From assembly GCA_045615505.1 (NCBI GenBank), contig JAZLEZ010000026.1, positions 1 to 32,826 on the forward strand: 32,826 bases of DNA, given 5' to 3'. Below the pieces are notes generated by a model that was given only the letters and a program-made list of their open reading frames with translations, was not told where the DNA came from and did no database searches. How positions within the stretch are numbered: the first letter of the stretch is position 1; each line of letters begins with the position of its first letter. This stretch comes from JAZLEZ01 sp045615505. Lineage in GTDB: Bacteria; Spirochaetota; Spirochaetia; Sphaerochaetales; Sphaerochaetaceae. Shown here piece by piece: positions 32,375 to 32,826 of the stretch. The position numbers were made by a program, and so were the translations under genes.

Positions 32375-32743
32375 TCAATGATTATGGAAATCGCAAAAAT
32401 CACAGTCTGCATTGTCTTCTCCGCCATCCCATTCACCGCAGTTGTCACAGTATTCCCAATCTTCTGGAGCTTGGCTGTCTATCAGAGTTTTGTTTGTGCC
32501 AAACAGAGAATTGCTTTCAATTGTAATTGTTTCTCTTCCAAGTTCATCTTCCTTTATCGTTCCGATCTTTTTCCCGTCTTTTACCAGAATCGGAATGCCT
32601 AACCAATCGGTGTCTGCTTCACCGATAGATTTACCAAATTCATCATAGTAAGTTTTCTTGCCCCAGAAATCAGTTTTAACAGTGAATGAGCCAATTTCAA
32701 AAATATAAATCAGCTGCATAAATATACAAAATAAGGGCAACAT
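32375..32743 (-). CDS. Small CxxC (zinc-ribbon-like) protein of unknown function
   Basis: About 122 aa from ATG 32743, which has GAGG 9 nt upstream. ATG 32719 (MQLIYIF) is an alternative start, and a TTG at 32758 is less likely. The N-terminal hydrophobic stretch is short. The middle has FTVKTDFWGKKTYYDEFGKSIGEA and KDGKKIGTIKED, a repeated 'D-x-x-G-K-x-I-G' strand-turn pattern. The C-terminus carries two CxxC pairs (YCDNCG and CDFCDFHNH), which could bind zinc. It lies upstream of the HAD lipoprotein gene on the same strand. No named family is recognised. Confidence 0.65.
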   Translation of the reverse strand: MLPLFCIFMQLIYIFEIGSFTVKTDFWGKKTYYDEFGKSIGEADTDWLGIPILVKDGKKIGTIKEDELGRETITIESNSLFGTNKTLIDSQAPEDWEYCDNCGEWDGGEDNADCDFCDFHNH

Positions 32744-32777
32744 TTCTGTCGCCCTCAAAGATAGTTGTTGTTAGAAA

Positions 32778-32826
32778 TCAGAACGAACGTATTGGAACAA
32801 CATAGGCTGTATGACCACCAGATTTA
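32778..32826 (-). CDS. C-terminal end of a protein (partial), possibly FGE/DUF1566-like
   Basis: The frame enters from the right edge and ends at TGA 32780-32778 with the residues KSGGHTAYVVPIRSF. An ending of this type (G-x-x-x-Y-V-V-P-I-R-S-F) is common in formylglycine-generating-like and DUF1566/FISUMP-type secreted proteins, but 15 residues cannot prove membership. It lies 34 nt upstream of the CxxC gene. Confidence 0.5.
   Translation of the reverse strand, partial: KSGGHTAYVVPIRSF

Overview
The window looks like a piece of a spirochaete chromosome, most likely a host-associated Treponema. It is AT-rich, its proteins are Lys/Ile/Phe-rich, and several families fit that group: class II aldolase, a UdkA-type nucleoside kinase, relaxed-lipobox lipoproteins, and sugar ABC systems without a local ATPase. 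This assignment comes from the character of the proteins; there is no 16S gene or other marker here.

Left part (1-9.1 kb). On the minus strand run fba, infC-rpmI-rplT, an unrecognised 366-aa protein with weak sigma/HTH-like features, and a 784-aa protein that joins a complete RdgB/HAM1 house-cleaning NTPase to a complete PepF zinc oligopeptidase. On the plus strand a small membrane-anchored protein overlaps nth (endonuclease III). nth converges on, and overlaps the tail of, tatD, which follows a PD-(D/E)XK-like nuclease gene.

Middle (9.2-18.9 kb). A minus-strand protein-quality operon, tig-clpP-clpX-nrnA, has its own promoter. Upstream of it lie tRNA-Gly(GCC), apt and an APC amino-acid permease. 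A divergent putP then converges on a cstA-like carrier.

Right part (19.1-32.8 kb). This is the more accessory region. It holds a D-serine dehydratase/D-threonine aldolase-like enzyme, an IS1634-like transposase remnant joined to an N-terminally truncated citG, a MATE transporter and citC. Next is a binding-protein-dependent sugar importer (binding protein plus two permeases) with a NahK-like sugar kinase, followed by an AEC carrier and a nucleoside kinase. Two tiny ORFs, a large HAD-type lipoprotein phosphatase, a small CxxC protein and the tail of another gene close the window.

A small inverted-repeat element family is scattered through the window. One full 168-bp copy (9221-9388) has near-perfect terminal inverted repeats and TA at both borders, as expected of a MITE moved by an IS630/Tc1-like transposase. 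There is a diverged copy in the fba leader, a 50-bp hairpin relic upstream of cstA and a right-end fragment at about 30.6 kb. I see no CRISPR array, prophage or rRNA. The observations most worth following up are the RdgB-PepF fusion, the MITE family in regulatory positions, and the broken citrate-lyase accessory locus.
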